Of a DNA stretch of 13,501 bases, positions 1 to 8,280 are shown in pieces. The stretch covers positions 1 through 13,501 of the forward strand of contig DAOUAE010000045.1 of assembly GCA_034433795.1 (NCBI GenBank), given 5' to 3'. Both the position numbers and the translations under genes were made by a program. The notes under the pieces were generated by a model that did no database searches, was not told where the DNA came from, and saw only the letters and a list, made by a program, of their open reading frames with translations. Numbering within the stretch: the stretch's first letter is position 1; each line of letters opens with the position of its first letter. The DNA comes from DAOUAE01 sp034433795. GTDB lineage: Bacteria > Chloroflexota > UBA6077 > FW602-bin22 > DAOUAE01.

Positions 1-668
1 GGTATATGATCACCTTTGTCCCCATTGTCCGTCAAGCAGGCGGGGATCTGGTTGATGCAACCGGCACCCGCTCTCAGGCGAACACTGAACCTGTTCAGCG
101 GGCCATGCAGATCTACGCTGATATGGTCTTCAAGTACAAAGCTGCCGATCCAGCCTTCGTTATCGAAAACGACTTTGCGAACGGTCGATGGGTTTCGCAG
201 ATCTCCGGTATCTACTTCATGCCGGCTGTCCTCAAACAGAACCCCAAACTGAAGTATGGTGAAAACTTCCGCGTTGGTCAGCTGCCCCAGATTGAAGGTG
301 GCAAGCCGTCAACGATCCTTTATGCCTGGCTCTGGACAGTTAATCCCGCCTCGAAACTTCAGCGTGAAGCCTGGGAATGGATCAGCTTTATGTCTGAACA
401 CGGCGCCGGCTGGTTCAAGAATGTTGGGTATATTCAGCCGCGCCTCGGCTGGCTGGACTCGCCCGAGGCCAAAGAAAATCCGGCCCTGCCTGTCTTCCTG
501 GAGGACTTCAAGTACGGCGAATATCTGCCACGGACCGTCGTCTACCAGGAGATGGAGACACTGCTCGGCCAGGCCATTGAGCGCGTAATCATGCAGAAGA
601 TACCGATTAAGGACTCGCTCCAAACACTTCACGAAGAGCTCACCAAGGCGCTCCAGCGGGCCGGTTGA
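1..668 (+). CDS. ABC transporter sugar-binding protein, C-terminal part (5' truncated by window)
   Basis: C-terminal ~220 residues of a family 1 extracellular solute-binding protein (UgpB/MalE type), which captures a sugar outside the membrane and hands it to the two permeases encoded next. The reading frame is open to the left edge (codon phase from base 3), so the ATG at base 6 is internal and the signal peptide lies outside the window. Typical features are the FANGRWVSQISGIYF stretch (a loop where these proteins test for ligand), the WLWTVNPASKLQREAWEWISFMSEHG block and a helical C-terminus ending ALQRAG; full-length members are usually 400-450 residues. It is first in the visible part of the operon, followed after 54 nt by the first permease. 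The substrate cannot be read from the sequence; the downstream galactosidase genes suggest a galactoside. Family assignment is firm, specificity is inference. Confidence 0.9.
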   Translation, partial: YMITFVPIVRQAGGDLVDATGTRSQANTEPVQRAMQIYADMVFKYKAADPAFVIENDFANGRWVSQISGIYFMPAVLKQNPKLKYGENFRVGQLPQIEGGKPSTILYAWLWTVNPASKLQREAWEWISFMSEHGAGWFKNVGYIQPRLGWLDSPEAKENPALPVFLEDFKYGEYLPRTVVYQEMETLLGQAIERVIMQKIPIKDSLQTLHEELTKALQRAG

Positions 669-677
669 GATCTTTCC

Positions 678-709
678 GGGGAGGCCGTAGGCATGCCTAC
701 GGCCTCCCC
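678..709. promoter_or_regulatory. Perfect 32-nt palindrome between binding-protein and permease genes
   Basis: The half-site GGGGAGGCCGTAGGCA is followed directly by its exact reverse complement, centred between 693 and 694. As RNA it can form a hairpin of about 14 bp with a 4-nt loop. It starts 9 nt after the binding-protein stop and ends 13 nt before the preferred permease start. No T-run follows, so it is not a classical terminator. Hairpins at this place in sugar ABC operons (malE-malF is the known case) stabilise the upstream mRNA against 3' decay and keep binding protein more abundant than permeases. That role here is inference; the palindrome is seen directly. Confidence 0.75.
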
Positions 710-722
710 ACTGGAGGCGACT

Positions 723-1589
723 ATGCGCCGCTATCGCAATCGGTGGGGCTTTCTCTTCGCCCTGCCGGCATTGGTCTTCTTCGCTGTTTTCACCGTCTAT
801 CCAATGCTTAACTCATTCTACCTGAGCCTGACCGATTGGAACCTGATGAGCGAGCCCCGCTTCATCGGCCTGGAGAACTACCGCACAATGTTCGGTGAAC
901 ACCAGTTCGCCCAGTCATGGTGGGCCACTGTGTACTATGTGGTTGGCGTGGTCCCTCCAATCATCGTCTTTGCGTTGGGGCTCGCTCTCCTACTGAACCG
1001 CCCGCTCAGACTCCGCCCTTTTTACCGGGCCGCCTACTTCACCCCCGTCATTGTCTCGATGGTCGTGGCTTCGATTCTGTGGACTTACGTTTATCACCCC
1101 TCTTTTGGATTGTATACGCTCTTCGCAGCCCCTCTGGGCCTTGTTCCGATCAATTGGCTGACTGATGTTCGCTACGCGATGCCCGCCCTTATCATCTTCA
1201 GTTGGTGGAAAGGCACCGGCTACTACATGGTTCTCTTCCTGGCCGGGCTTCAGGCCATCCCTGAGGAATATTATGAGGCGGCACGTATTGACGGCGCCGG
1301 TCGTTGGCAGCTCTTCCGCTACATTACCCTTCCTCTGCTCAAACCGACGACTCTCTTTGTACTCGTCGTTTGTGTCATTGGTGCATTTCAGGTTTTCACA
1401 CCCGCTCTTTTGATTACCAACGGCGGACCAGCTGGACACACGCGAGTGCTGCCACTCTATCTCTATGAAAGCGCCTTTCTTCACGTCCGCATGGGCTACG
1501 CCAGCGCGGTGGCAGTCTTTCTCTTTGCTATTCTGATCGTTTTGACTCTCCTTCAACTGCGTATATTCCGAACAGAGGCCTACACATGA
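723..1589 (+). CDS. Sugar ABC transporter permease, MalF/UgpA type
   Basis: Inner-membrane permease of a CUT1-type sugar importer, 288 residues. It begins MRRYRNRWGFLFALP with a basic N-terminus followed by the first membrane segment, and about six hydrophobic segments follow. The EAA loop that docks the ATPase is seen at residues ~182-210 (EEYYEAARIDGAG, then LFRYITLPLLKP). An upstream in-frame ATG at 693 exists, but it sits at the exact centre of the 32-nt palindrome and would add MPTASPLEAT; the ATG at 723 has GGAGG at 713-717 with 5-nt spacing and gives the normal family N-terminus, so I prefer it. It pairs with the second permease 59 nt downstream. No ATPase gene is in view; such importers often share an MsmX/MalK-like ATPase encoded elsewhere. 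Confidence 0.93.
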   Translation: MRRYRNRWGFLFALPALVFFAVFTVYPMLNSFYLSLTDWNLMSEPRFIGLENYRTMFGEHQFAQSWWATVYYVVGVVPPIIVFALGLALLLNRPLRLRPFYRAAYFTPVIVSMVVASILWTYVYHPSFGLYTLFAAPLGLVPINWLTDVRYAMPALIIFSWWKGTGYYMVLFLAGLQAIPEEYYEAARIDGAGRWQLFRYITLPLLKPTTLFVLVVCVIGAFQVFTPALLITNGGPAGHTRVLPLYLYESAFLHVRMGYASAVAVFLFAILIVLTLLQLRIFRTEAYT

Positions 1590-1648
1590 GTGAACGCCGG
1601 TTCATCGGTTAGACTGCGGGAGAGAAGATCACATAACTAGGAGGAGCC

Positions 1649-2536
1649 ATGCGCAACTTACCGGCAATCGCGCGACCGCGCCAGGGCGTCAGCACCCTAC
1701 ACGCCGGCCGCCTGCGGTCGCTGGTCCTGCAGGTCACGGTGAATCTCATTATTGGCGCCGGGGCGCTGGTGATGCTTCTCCCGCTTATCTGGATGGCAGT
1801 GTCGGCCGCCAAACCGATGGAGGAGATATTCACCGTACCTATTACGTGGATCCCCCGACACTTTGTCCTCTTCGACAATATCAGCCAGGTTTTTTCCGCT
1901 GTACCTTTTGGGCTCTATTTTTTCAATAGTACCTTTGTTGCAACGGTAGTGACGCTTTCTACGCTCTTTTTCTGTTCACTCGCCGGTTTCAGTTTCTCGC
2001 ACTATGATTACCGCGGACGAGATATTCTCTTCCTTTTTGTTATTGCGACAATGATGATCCCGTTTCCAGTTATCGTTATTCCACTTTTCGTCATTGTCCG
2101 TGATTTCGGCATGCTCAACAGCTATTGGGGACTCATTGTACCCTCTGCGATGAGCGCTTTTGGTGTTTTTCTCATGAGGCAGTATATTATGACAATCCCT
2201 GGCGATTTTGTCGACGCCGCCCGCATCGATGGATGCTCGGAATTTGGAATCTACCGCCGGATTATCCTCCCACTGAGCAAGCCCGCCCTGGCCACCTTGG
2301 CCATCCTGACCTTTTTCCAGAACTGGGACTCGTTCTTCTGGCCGCTTGTTGTCATCAGCGAAGACAACCTGCGAACATTACCACTCGGGCTCACCTATTT
2401 CCGCAGCAACTACATCACTTACTGGAATCAACTGCTTGCCGCTTCTCTCCTGGCTACGCTACCGATTCTCGTTGTCTTCGTCCTATTTCAGAACTGGTTC
2501 TATAAAGGGATGGTCATGAGCGGGCTTAAGGGCTGA
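1649..2536 (+). CDS. Sugar ABC transporter permease, MalG/UgpE type
   Basis: Second inner-membrane subunit of the same importer, 295 residues. The start is supported by AGGAGG at 1639-1644, just upstream of ATG 1649. A first hydrophobic segment lies at about residues 27-50, followed by a periplasmic loop and four or five more membrane segments. The EAA loop is clear at residues ~187-213 (FVDAARIDGCSEFG, then RRIILPLSKPAL). The C-terminus FYKGMVMSGLKG is the usual MalG-type ending. Base composition is noticeably lower in GC than in the enzyme genes downstream (24 of 60 G+C in 1921-1980). It forms the transporter core with the upstream permease. Substrate is unknown from sequence; galactoside import is inferred from neighbours. 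Confidence 0.93.
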   Translation: MRNLPAIARPRQGVSTLHAGRLRSLVLQVTVNLIIGAGALVMLLPLIWMAVSAAKPMEEIFTVPITWIPRHFVLFDNISQVFSAVPFGLYFFNSTFVATVVTLSTLFFCSLAGFSFSHYDYRGRDILFLFVIATMMIPFPVIVIPLFVIVRDFGMLNSYWGLIVPSAMSAFGVFLMRQYIMTIPGDFVDAARIDGCSEFGIYRRIILPLSKPALATLAILTFFQNWDSFFWPLVVISEDNLRTLPLGLTYFRSNYITYWNQLLAASLLATLPILVVFVLFQNWFYKGMVMSGLKG

Positions 2537-2580
2537 CTTCAAAATATCTGACACTCACTTAGCATAGTGGAGGGATACTT

Positions 2581-3327
2581 ATGCAGCTTCAAGGCCAAGT
2601 CGCCATTATCACCGGTGCGGCCAGCGGTATCGGGCGGGTCGGCGCCCTGCGCTTCTGCGCCGAAGGCGCCAGGGTCCTCGCCGTTGACCTCAACGCCGCC
2701 GGCCTGGAGGACGTGGTCCGCGAGGCCACCGCCAACGGCGGCGAGTGTCTCGCCCACGTTGCCGATGTCAGCCGCCCAGAAGACGTCCAGGCGATGATCA
2801 AACGGGCGGTCGATACCTGGGGCCGACTCGACATCCTCTGGAACAACGCCGCCTACTACGCTAACCGCACCAGCATCTCAAAATCGACCCTGGAGACCTG
2901 GGAGAAAACGATCGCTGTCACCCTCAGCGCGGTCTTCTATGGGTGCAAGTACGCGCTGCCGGTGATGATGGAACAGCGCCGAGGGGTTATCATCAACACC
3001 TCATCGGCCGTGATCGCTTCGCCAACAAACCCCTACGATATCGCCAAACTCGGTGTGGTCGGTGTGACTATCGCCACCGCGAAAGAGGGCGGACCTTATA
3101 ACGTCCGCTGCGTCGCCATCGCCCCCGGCATCGCCCGGACCCCCGCCAATCCCAGCGTCATGGCTGGCGACCCGGCCGCCATCGAGCGGGCGATCAACGC
3201 CGGCCTTCTACCCTTTATGACCGAGCCCGAGGATATCGTGAACGTCGCTGTTTTCCTCTGCACGGACGCCGCTCGCTGTCTCACCGGATGCGTGATCCCG
3301 GTCGATCGGGGGCAGATGGCCAAATGA
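2581..3327 (+). CDS. SDR-family NAD-dependent oxidoreductase
   Basis: Classical-type short-chain dehydrogenase, 248 residues, cytoplasmic. The start has GGAGGG at 2569-2574, 6 nt from the ATG. Seen: the cofactor glycine motif TGAASGIG (11-18), Asp36 at the end of strand 2, which in this superfamily favours NAD over NADP, NNAA (88-91), Ser141/Ser142 and the catalytic YDIAK (Tyr152, Lys156), then APG. Two oddities: the position usually held by the tetrad Asn (vNltG) reads VTLSAVF, so Thr114 replaces Asn, and the Ser-to-Tyr loop is about three residues shorter than in FabG. Its stop overlaps the next SDR by ATGA. Within a galactoside operon that also encodes a galactonate dehydratase, a sugar (galactose or galactoside) dehydrogenase is the attractive guess; substrate is not shown by sequence. 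Confidence 0.88.
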   Translation: MQLQGQVAIITGAASGIGRVGALRFCAEGARVLAVDLNAAGLEDVVREATANGGECLAHVADVSRPEDVQAMIKRAVDTWGRLDILWNNAAYYANRTSISKSTLETWEKTIAVTLSAVFYGCKYALPVMMEQRRGVIINTSSAVIASPTNPYDIAKLGVVGVTIATAKEGGPYNVRCVAIAPGIARTPANPSVMAGDPAAIERAINAGLLPFMTEPEDIVNVAVFLCTDAARCLTGCVIPVDRGQMAK

Positions 3328-4127
3328 CCGAGCGGGCAACAACGTTTCTCTCCACCCATCCCTGCCCGCTGCTGGGGCTGGCCGGGCGCGTGGCCATCGT
3401 CACCGGCGCCTCCCGCGGCATCGGCGCCGCCACCGCCGTCTGGCTGGCCCGCGCCGGCGCCCGCGTCTGCGTCAACTACCTCCACCACGCCGAAGCCGCG
3501 CAGGCCGTCGCCCACGACATCCAGACCAGCGGCGGCCAGGCCTTCGCCCACCAGGCCGACGTCCGCGACCCCGAGGCCGTCGCCCGCCTGGTCGAAGCCG
3601 TCCACCACCACTACGGCCCGGTGGAGATCCTGGTCAACAACGCCTTCCCCGGCTTCCAGGGCGGCGACCTCCGCGACCTCCCCTGGGAAACCTTCCAGAA
3701 CCAGATCGACGGCATCCTCAAAGCCGCCTATCTGGTGACCCGCGCCGTCCTGCCTGATATGCGCGCCCGCCGCTTCGGCCGCATTGTCAACGTCGGCACC
3801 ACCTCCCTCTACGAACTTAACGAGCATCATACCCCCTACATCAGCGCCAAAGGGGCCCTCCTGGCCTTCACCCGCGGCCTGGCCCGCGACCTGGGCCCCG
3901 ACGGCATCTGCGTCAACTACGTCTCCCCCGGCCTGACCTGGCGCGACCGCACCCGCCCTCAGCCCGAGGACTTCGGCCCCCGCCACCGCGCCCGTACCCC
4001 CCTCGGCCGGAACCCGACGGCCGACGATGTGGCCAAAGCCATTCTCTTTCTCTGTAGCGACCTGGCCGGCTTCATCACCGGTGTCCACCTGCCGGTCTGC
4101 GGCGGCCTGGTGATGCAGGTCGGCTGA
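3324..4127 (+). CDS. SDR-family oxidoreductase (second of a pair)
   Basis: Second short-chain dehydrogenase, 267 residues from ATG 3324, which shares ATGA with the stop of the upstream SDR, so translation is probably coupled. An in-frame ATG at 3288 inside the previous gene is less likely. Seen: TGASRGIG (27-34), VNY (50-52) at the end of strand 2, with no acidic residue and thus NADP-compatible as in FabG, DVRD (79-82), NNAF (105-108), YISAK (Tyr172, Lys176) and SPG. By spacing from Tyr172, the catalytic serine position is Thr159 (VGTTSLYEL), unusual but with Ser161 nearby. An N-terminal extension of about 20 residues precedes the Rossmann core. It is very rich in C-ending codons. Family certain; substrate unknown, presumably a sugar or sugar acid given the operon. 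Confidence 0.87.
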   Translation: MTERATTFLSTHPCPLLGLAGRVAIVTGASRGIGAATAVWLARAGARVCVNYLHHAEAAQAVAHDIQTSGGQAFAHQADVRDPEAVARLVEAVHHHYGPVEILVNNAFPGFQGGDLRDLPWETFQNQIDGILKAAYLVTRAVLPDMRARRFGRIVNVGTTSLYELNEHHTPYISAKGALLAFTRGLARDLGPDGICVNYVSPGLTWRDRTRPQPEDFGPRHRARTPLGRNPTADDVAKAILFLCSDLAGFITGVHLPVCGGLVMQVG

Positions 4128-4144
4128 CCATTAAAGGAGGCCCG

Positions 4145-6175
4145 ATGCCCGCGATCCACCGGAATGACGCCCTCGCCCAGACCGATGAGACCACCGCCAC
4201 CATCGGCACCGCCCACCTCCGGCTCACCGTCCGGCGTCTGCCGGACGGCGCCCTCGCCCTGGCCGGCCTGACTGTTGCCGGCCAGGACTGGAGCCCACCC
4301 ACCCCCGAGGGCCTCGTCGCCCTGGACACCACCCCCGGCCAGCCCCTGGCCGCTGGCCAGGTCCATCTCGACCAGACTCCCGCGACCGTCACCCTGACCC
4401 TGACCGGCCGCCTGCCCGACCAGCCCCTCCAGGCTACCCTCACCTGGCAGGCCTACCCCGAGACCGGCGCCCTCACGGTCGAGACCCGCCTCACCGCCCT
4501 GGCTCCCACCACCGTCCAGAACCCGCAGGCCCTCTGGCTGGCCCTCCAGCCGCCGGCCGGCACCCGCCTGGCGACCCTGCGCGGCGGGGCCTACGACGAC
4601 CGCCTGCCCCCCTCCGCCTACACCCTCACCCTGGCCGACCTCACCGGCCCCGGCAGCCGCCCGCGTCGGACTATCGCCGTCGGCCCCGACGGCCGCGCCT
4701 CGACCGACTACCTCCCCTGGGCGGTCCTCCTGGGCCCCGCCGGCGGACTGCTCACCATGCTGGCCTGGTCGGGCCGCTGGCACCTGACCACCCAGACCAC
4801 CCCCGCCGGCACCACCCTGACCACCGGCCCAACCGACCTCACCGTCCACCTCGCCCCCGGCCAGACCCTCACCCTCCCCACGGTCCTCCTGCTTGGCTTC
4901 GCCGGCGACCTCGACGACGCCGGCTTCGCCCTGCACACCTGGCAGGAGCGCCACTGGTGCCCGCCCACTCCGCCCGACTGGCCCTGGGTCCAGTACAACC
5001 ACTGGTACGCCTATTACGGCGATATCGACGCCCAGCGCCTCTGGGCCGAGGCGGAGATCGCGGCCACGGTCGGCTGCGAGGTCTTCGTCATCGACGACGG
5101 CTGGTTCCGGGGCCGCCGCCCCGACTCCTACGTCCAGGGCTGGGGCGACTGGGTCGAGGACCGGACGAAGTTCCCCGAGGGGCTGCGGGCCTTCGGCCAG
5201 GCGCTCCGCCAGCGGGGGCTGCGCTTCGGCCTCTGGGTCGAACCGGAGCGTGTCGACCCCAACGGGCCCCTGGCCCGCGCCCACCCCGACTGGCTGGCCC
5301 GCCGCCAGGGCCAGGTGATCGGCCGCCAGTGGGGCGGTGAGACCGGCGCCCACCTCTGCCTGGGCGTCCCGGCGGTCCAGGAGTGGATGGCCGAGACGCT
5401 CATCCGCCTGGTCCGCGACTACGGCCTGGACTGGCTCAAATGGGACTACAACATGGGCTACGGCCCCGGCTGTGACCAGCCCGACCACGGCCACCAGGCC
5501 GGCGACGGCGCCTACGCCCACACTCTGGGCCTCTACCGGGTCCTGGACGCCCTGCGCCAGGCCTGTCCAGACCTGGTCATCGAAAACTGCGCCAGCGGCG
5601 GCCACCGCGTCGACCTGGGCCTCCTCCGCTACACCCATACCCAGTGGCTCTCCGACTACACCCACCGCCCGGCCAGCTGCCGCCACCACGCCCAGGGCGC
5701 CTGGTACGCCCTGCCCACCGCCTACCTCAACACCTGGCTCCTGGAGACCCCCGACCCGGCCGCCAGCCGCAGCCGGATGGGCGGGGCCTTCGGCGTCTCG
5801 GCCCGCCTGAGCGCCTGGACCCCCGAGCAGCGAGCCGCCCTGGCCCGGGCCATCGCCGAGTACAAGCGCCTGCGCCCCCTCCTGCGCGGCCGCCGCTTCG
5901 TCCTGGGCAGCCTCTGGCACAGCGGCTGGGACCTCTGGCAGTTCCACGACCCGCTGACCGACCGGGGAGCGCTGCTGGCTTTCCGGGCAGCGGCCGCCCT
6001 CCCCGGCGTCCAGGTCCGCCTGCGCGGCCTGCGCCCCGACCGGACCTACCGGCTGGAGCCGGCCGACGGCGGCCCGGTCCACGAGACCACCGGCCAGACC
6101 GCCATGACCGAGGGGATCAGCCTCACGCTCCCAACCGTCCACCAGAGCGCTCTCCTCTGGATCCAGCCGCTCTAA
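4145..6175 (+). CDS. GH36 alpha-galactosidase
   Basis: Retaining alpha-galactosidase of family GH36 (melibiase type), 676 residues. It releases terminal alpha-linked galactose from oligosaccharides. ATG 4145 follows a strong AAAGGAGG (4133-4140). Layout: N-terminal beta-sandwich domain (about 1-270), catalytic TIM barrel (about 275-590), small C-terminal beta domain. Catalytic-site marks seen: FVIDDGWF (314-321), KWDYN (432-436) with Asp434 as nucleophile, ENCASGGHRVDLG (480-492), and SDYTH (503-507) with Asp504 in the acid/base position. KWDYN and SDYTH differ from the KWDMN and SDNTD of the best-studied members but the key acids are kept. There is no signal peptide, so it acts in the cytoplasm on imported substrate. 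An alpha-N-acetylgalactosaminidase activity is a less likely alternative. A 14-nt gap separates it from the GH2 gene. Confidence 0.92.
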   Translation: MPAIHRNDALAQTDETTATIGTAHLRLTVRRLPDGALALAGLTVAGQDWSPPTPEGLVALDTTPGQPLAAGQVHLDQTPATVTLTLTGRLPDQPLQATLTWQAYPETGALTVETRLTALAPTTVQNPQALWLALQPPAGTRLATLRGGAYDDRLPPSAYTLTLADLTGPGSRPRRTIAVGPDGRASTDYLPWAVLLGPAGGLLTMLAWSGRWHLTTQTTPAGTTLTTGPTDLTVHLAPGQTLTLPTVLLLGFAGDLDDAGFALHTWQERHWCPPTPPDWPWVQYNHWYAYYGDIDAQRLWAEAEIAATVGCEVFVIDDGWFRGRRPDSYVQGWGDWVEDRTKFPEGLRAFGQALRQRGLRFGLWVEPERVDPNGPLARAHPDWLARRQGQVIGRQWGGETGAHLCLGVPAVQEWMAETLIRLVRDYGLDWLKWDYNMGYGPGCDQPDHGHQAGDGAYAHTLGLYRVLDALRQACPDLVIENCASGGHRVDLGLLRYTHTQWLSDYTHRPASCRHHAQGAWYALPTAYLNTWLLETPDPAASRSRMGGAFGVSARLSAWTPEQRAALARAIAEYKRLRPLLRGRRFVLGSLWHSGWDLWQFHDPLTDRGALLAFRAAAALPGVQVRLRGLRPDRTYRLEPADGGPVHETTGQTAMTEGISLTLPTVHQSALLWIQPL

Positions 6176-6189
6176 TCAGGAGGTCTCCT

Positions 6190-8226
6190 ATGCGCACCAC
6201 TCTCGACCTCACCGGCTGGTGGGACCTGGCCGAGTCGGCCGACCCGGCCCGCCCACCCGACCACTTCCCGGCCCGCGTCCCGGTGCCGGGGCTGATCGAC
6301 CTGGCCCGCCCCCGCCTGGATAAGGTCGGCCAGCTGCGCTACCGTTTCTACTGGTACCGGACCACGGTCACCATCCCCGACCAGCCCCACGACCGGGCCA
6401 CTCTGGTCATCAAGAAAGCCCGCTACGGCACGGCCGTCTGGCTCGACGACCGACCGATCGGCCATCACTACGGCTGTTTCACCCGTGGAGTCTTCCCGCT
6501 GGGCCGGCTGACCGCCGGACCGCACCACCTGGTGGTCCGGCTGGGCACGCCGGTGACACTTCCGCCCTGGGTCCCCTGGGGCGAGGATCGCGAGAAAACC
6601 CGCTACATCCCCGGCATCTACGACGACGTCGTCCTCTGGCTCTCCGGCAGCCCCCACCTGGAGAACATCCGGGTGGGCCCCCGGCTGGCCGAGGGCGCCG
6701 TCGATGTGGCCGTTGATCTGGTGAACGTCCATCCCACTCCCCAGACCACCACCCTGCGCCTGACCGTCCGCGAGGCGGCCAGCGGCCGCCTGGTCGGCCA
6801 GACCACGGTCACCGGGCTGACGCTGGGGCCGGGCGAGCGTCAGACGATCCAGCCGCGCCTGACCATCGCCGACCCCCACCCCTGGAGCCCGGAGGACCCC
6901 TTCCTCTATACCCTCGAATGCGCCACCGACGCCGATCAGGAGACCGTCCGTTTCGGCCTGCGCGAGTTCCGCTACGACCGGGCCAGCCGCCGGGCCCTCC
7001 TCAACGGCCGCCCCTACTGGCTGCACGGCTCGAACATCACCCTCTACCGCTTCTTCGAGGACCCCGAGCGCGGCGCCCTGCCCTGGGACCGGGCCTGGGT
7101 CCGGCGCCTTCTGGCCGAGCTCCCCCGCACCCTGCACCTCAACTCGTTCCGCTTCTGCATCGGCCTGGCCCCCGAGTTCTGGTACGACATCGCCGACGAG
7201 GCCGGACTGCTTATTCAGGATGAATTCCCCATCTGGGGCTACGACCACCGCTGGAGCACTCAGGAGCTCCTCCAGGAGTTCAGCGAGTGGATTCTCGCCC
7301 ACGGGAATCATCCCTGCATCGTCACCTGGGACGCCTGTAACGAGACCCACTCCGGGGTGCTGGGGACACGCGTCATCCCGGTGGTCCGTCGTCTCGACCT
7401 GGCCGACCGGCCCTGGGACAACGGCTACGACCTCCCGGCCGGACCCGATGACCCGGTCGAGGACCACCCGTACAAATTCTCCCAGCCCGACTTCACCCTG
7501 GCCCGGCTGGCCGACGACCCGGGCGAGCAGTCTCCCAACTCCGGGGCGGCCCGCGACCGGGCGGTCATTATCAACGAGTACGACTGGCTCTGGCTCCAGC
7601 GCACCGGCCAGCCCACCACCCTGAGCGACCGCGTCTACCGCCGTCTGCTGGGCGAGCAGGCCGACGACCCGGAAGCCTGCCGCCGGCTGCGGGCCTATCT
7701 CATGGCGGCCCTGACCGAGTTCTGGCGAGCCCGCCGGCGGGCGGCCGCCGTCCAGTACTTCTGCTACCTGGGCTACTCACGCCCCGATGGCGAGACCAGC
7801 GATGACTTCATCGACATCCGGCGGCTCATCCTGGAGCCGCACTTCGCCGCCCGGATGGCCGACGCCTTCGCCCCCTTCGGGGTCTGCCTGGACTTCTGGG
7901 CGCCGGACCTGCCCGGCGGCCGGGCCCACTCCTTCACCGTCCACGTGCTCAACGACACCGCCGCCCCACAAGCGGGCCAGGTCACCCTGCTGGTCCGCCG
8001 GGGGGAGACAGTCCTGGCCGAGACCACCGCCCCGGTGACCGTCGCAGCGGACGGCCGGCAGACCCTGTCTCTGACGCTCCCTATTCCGGCCCGTCCCGGG
8101 CCGGCCGAGGTCGTCGCCCGCCTCAGCCCGGCTGCGGGCGGCCGCCCGGTCGAGAGCCGGCGGAAGGTCACCATCACCGGGCCTGAAGGGCGTGGACCTC
8201 TTGGCGCCCCCGGACCAGCCGCTTAG
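6190..8226 (+). CDS. GH2 glycosidase (beta-galactosidase or beta-glucuronidase-like)
   Basis: Glycoside hydrolase family 2 enzyme, 678 residues. ATG 6190 has AGGAGG at 6178-6183; the frame is open far upstream inside the GH36 gene, but that is a high-GC artefact. Domains in order: jelly-roll sugar-binding domain (about 1-160), Ig-like sandwich (about 165-265), TIM barrel (about 270-560), and a further Ig-like C-terminal domain (about 575-670). The acid/base Glu is in HPCIVTWDACNETH (Asn384-Glu385), and the nucleophile is probably Glu463 in VIINEYDW. IQDEFPIW is also typical of GH2. It is shorter than LacZ (about 1020) and closer to beta-glucuronidase-sized members. There is no signal peptide. 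Beta-galactosidase suits the operon, but the sequence alone does not separate it from beta-glucuronidase or beta-mannosidase. Confidence 0.88.
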   Translation: MRTTLDLTGWWDLAESADPARPPDHFPARVPVPGLIDLARPRLDKVGQLRYRFYWYRTTVTIPDQPHDRATLVIKKARYGTAVWLDDRPIGHHYGCFTRGVFPLGRLTAGPHHLVVRLGTPVTLPPWVPWGEDREKTRYIPGIYDDVVLWLSGSPHLENIRVGPRLAEGAVDVAVDLVNVHPTPQTTTLRLTVREAASGRLVGQTTVTGLTLGPGERQTIQPRLTIADPHPWSPEDPFLYTLECATDADQETVRFGLREFRYDRASRRALLNGRPYWLHGSNITLYRFFEDPERGALPWDRAWVRRLLAELPRTLHLNSFRFCIGLAPEFWYDIADEAGLLIQDEFPIWGYDHRWSTQELLQEFSEWILAHGNHPCIVTWDACNETHSGVLGTRVIPVVRRLDLADRPWDNGYDLPAGPDDPVEDHPYKFSQPDFTLARLADDPGEQSPNSGAARDRAVIINEYDWLWLQRTGQPTTLSDRVYRRLLGEQADDPEACRRLRAYLMAALTEFWRARRRAAAVQYFCYLGYSRPDGETSDDFIDIRRLILEPHFAARMADAFAPFGVCLDFWAPDLPGGRAHSFTVHVLNDTAAPQAGQVTLLVRRGETVLAETTAPVTVAADGRQTLSLTLPIPARPGPAEVVARLSPAAGGRPVESRRKVTITGPEGRGPLGAPGPAA

Positions 8227-8280
8227 AATACGGAAGAGCCGCCTGTGGCGCCAGGCGAACGCGAAAGCGAGGGAGACCCG

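Noticed and set aside
2537..2580. Possible internal promoter before the first SDR gene
   Set aside because: The 44-nt gap is AT-rich but holds no convincing -35/-10 pair; it mainly contains the ribosome binding site.
3959..6142. 727-residue open frame on the minus strand opposite the second SDR and GH36 genes
   Set aside because: It is opposite well-supported genes, has low-complexity Gly/Ala/Val-rich composition with no domain, and is what strong C-ending codon bias produces on the antisense strand.
5644..6189. Upstream extension of the GH2 reading frame into the GH36 gene (possible fusion)
   Set aside because: The added part is Pro/Arg/Gly-rich with no family match, and AGGAGG plus ATG 6190 gives a normal GH2 N-terminus.
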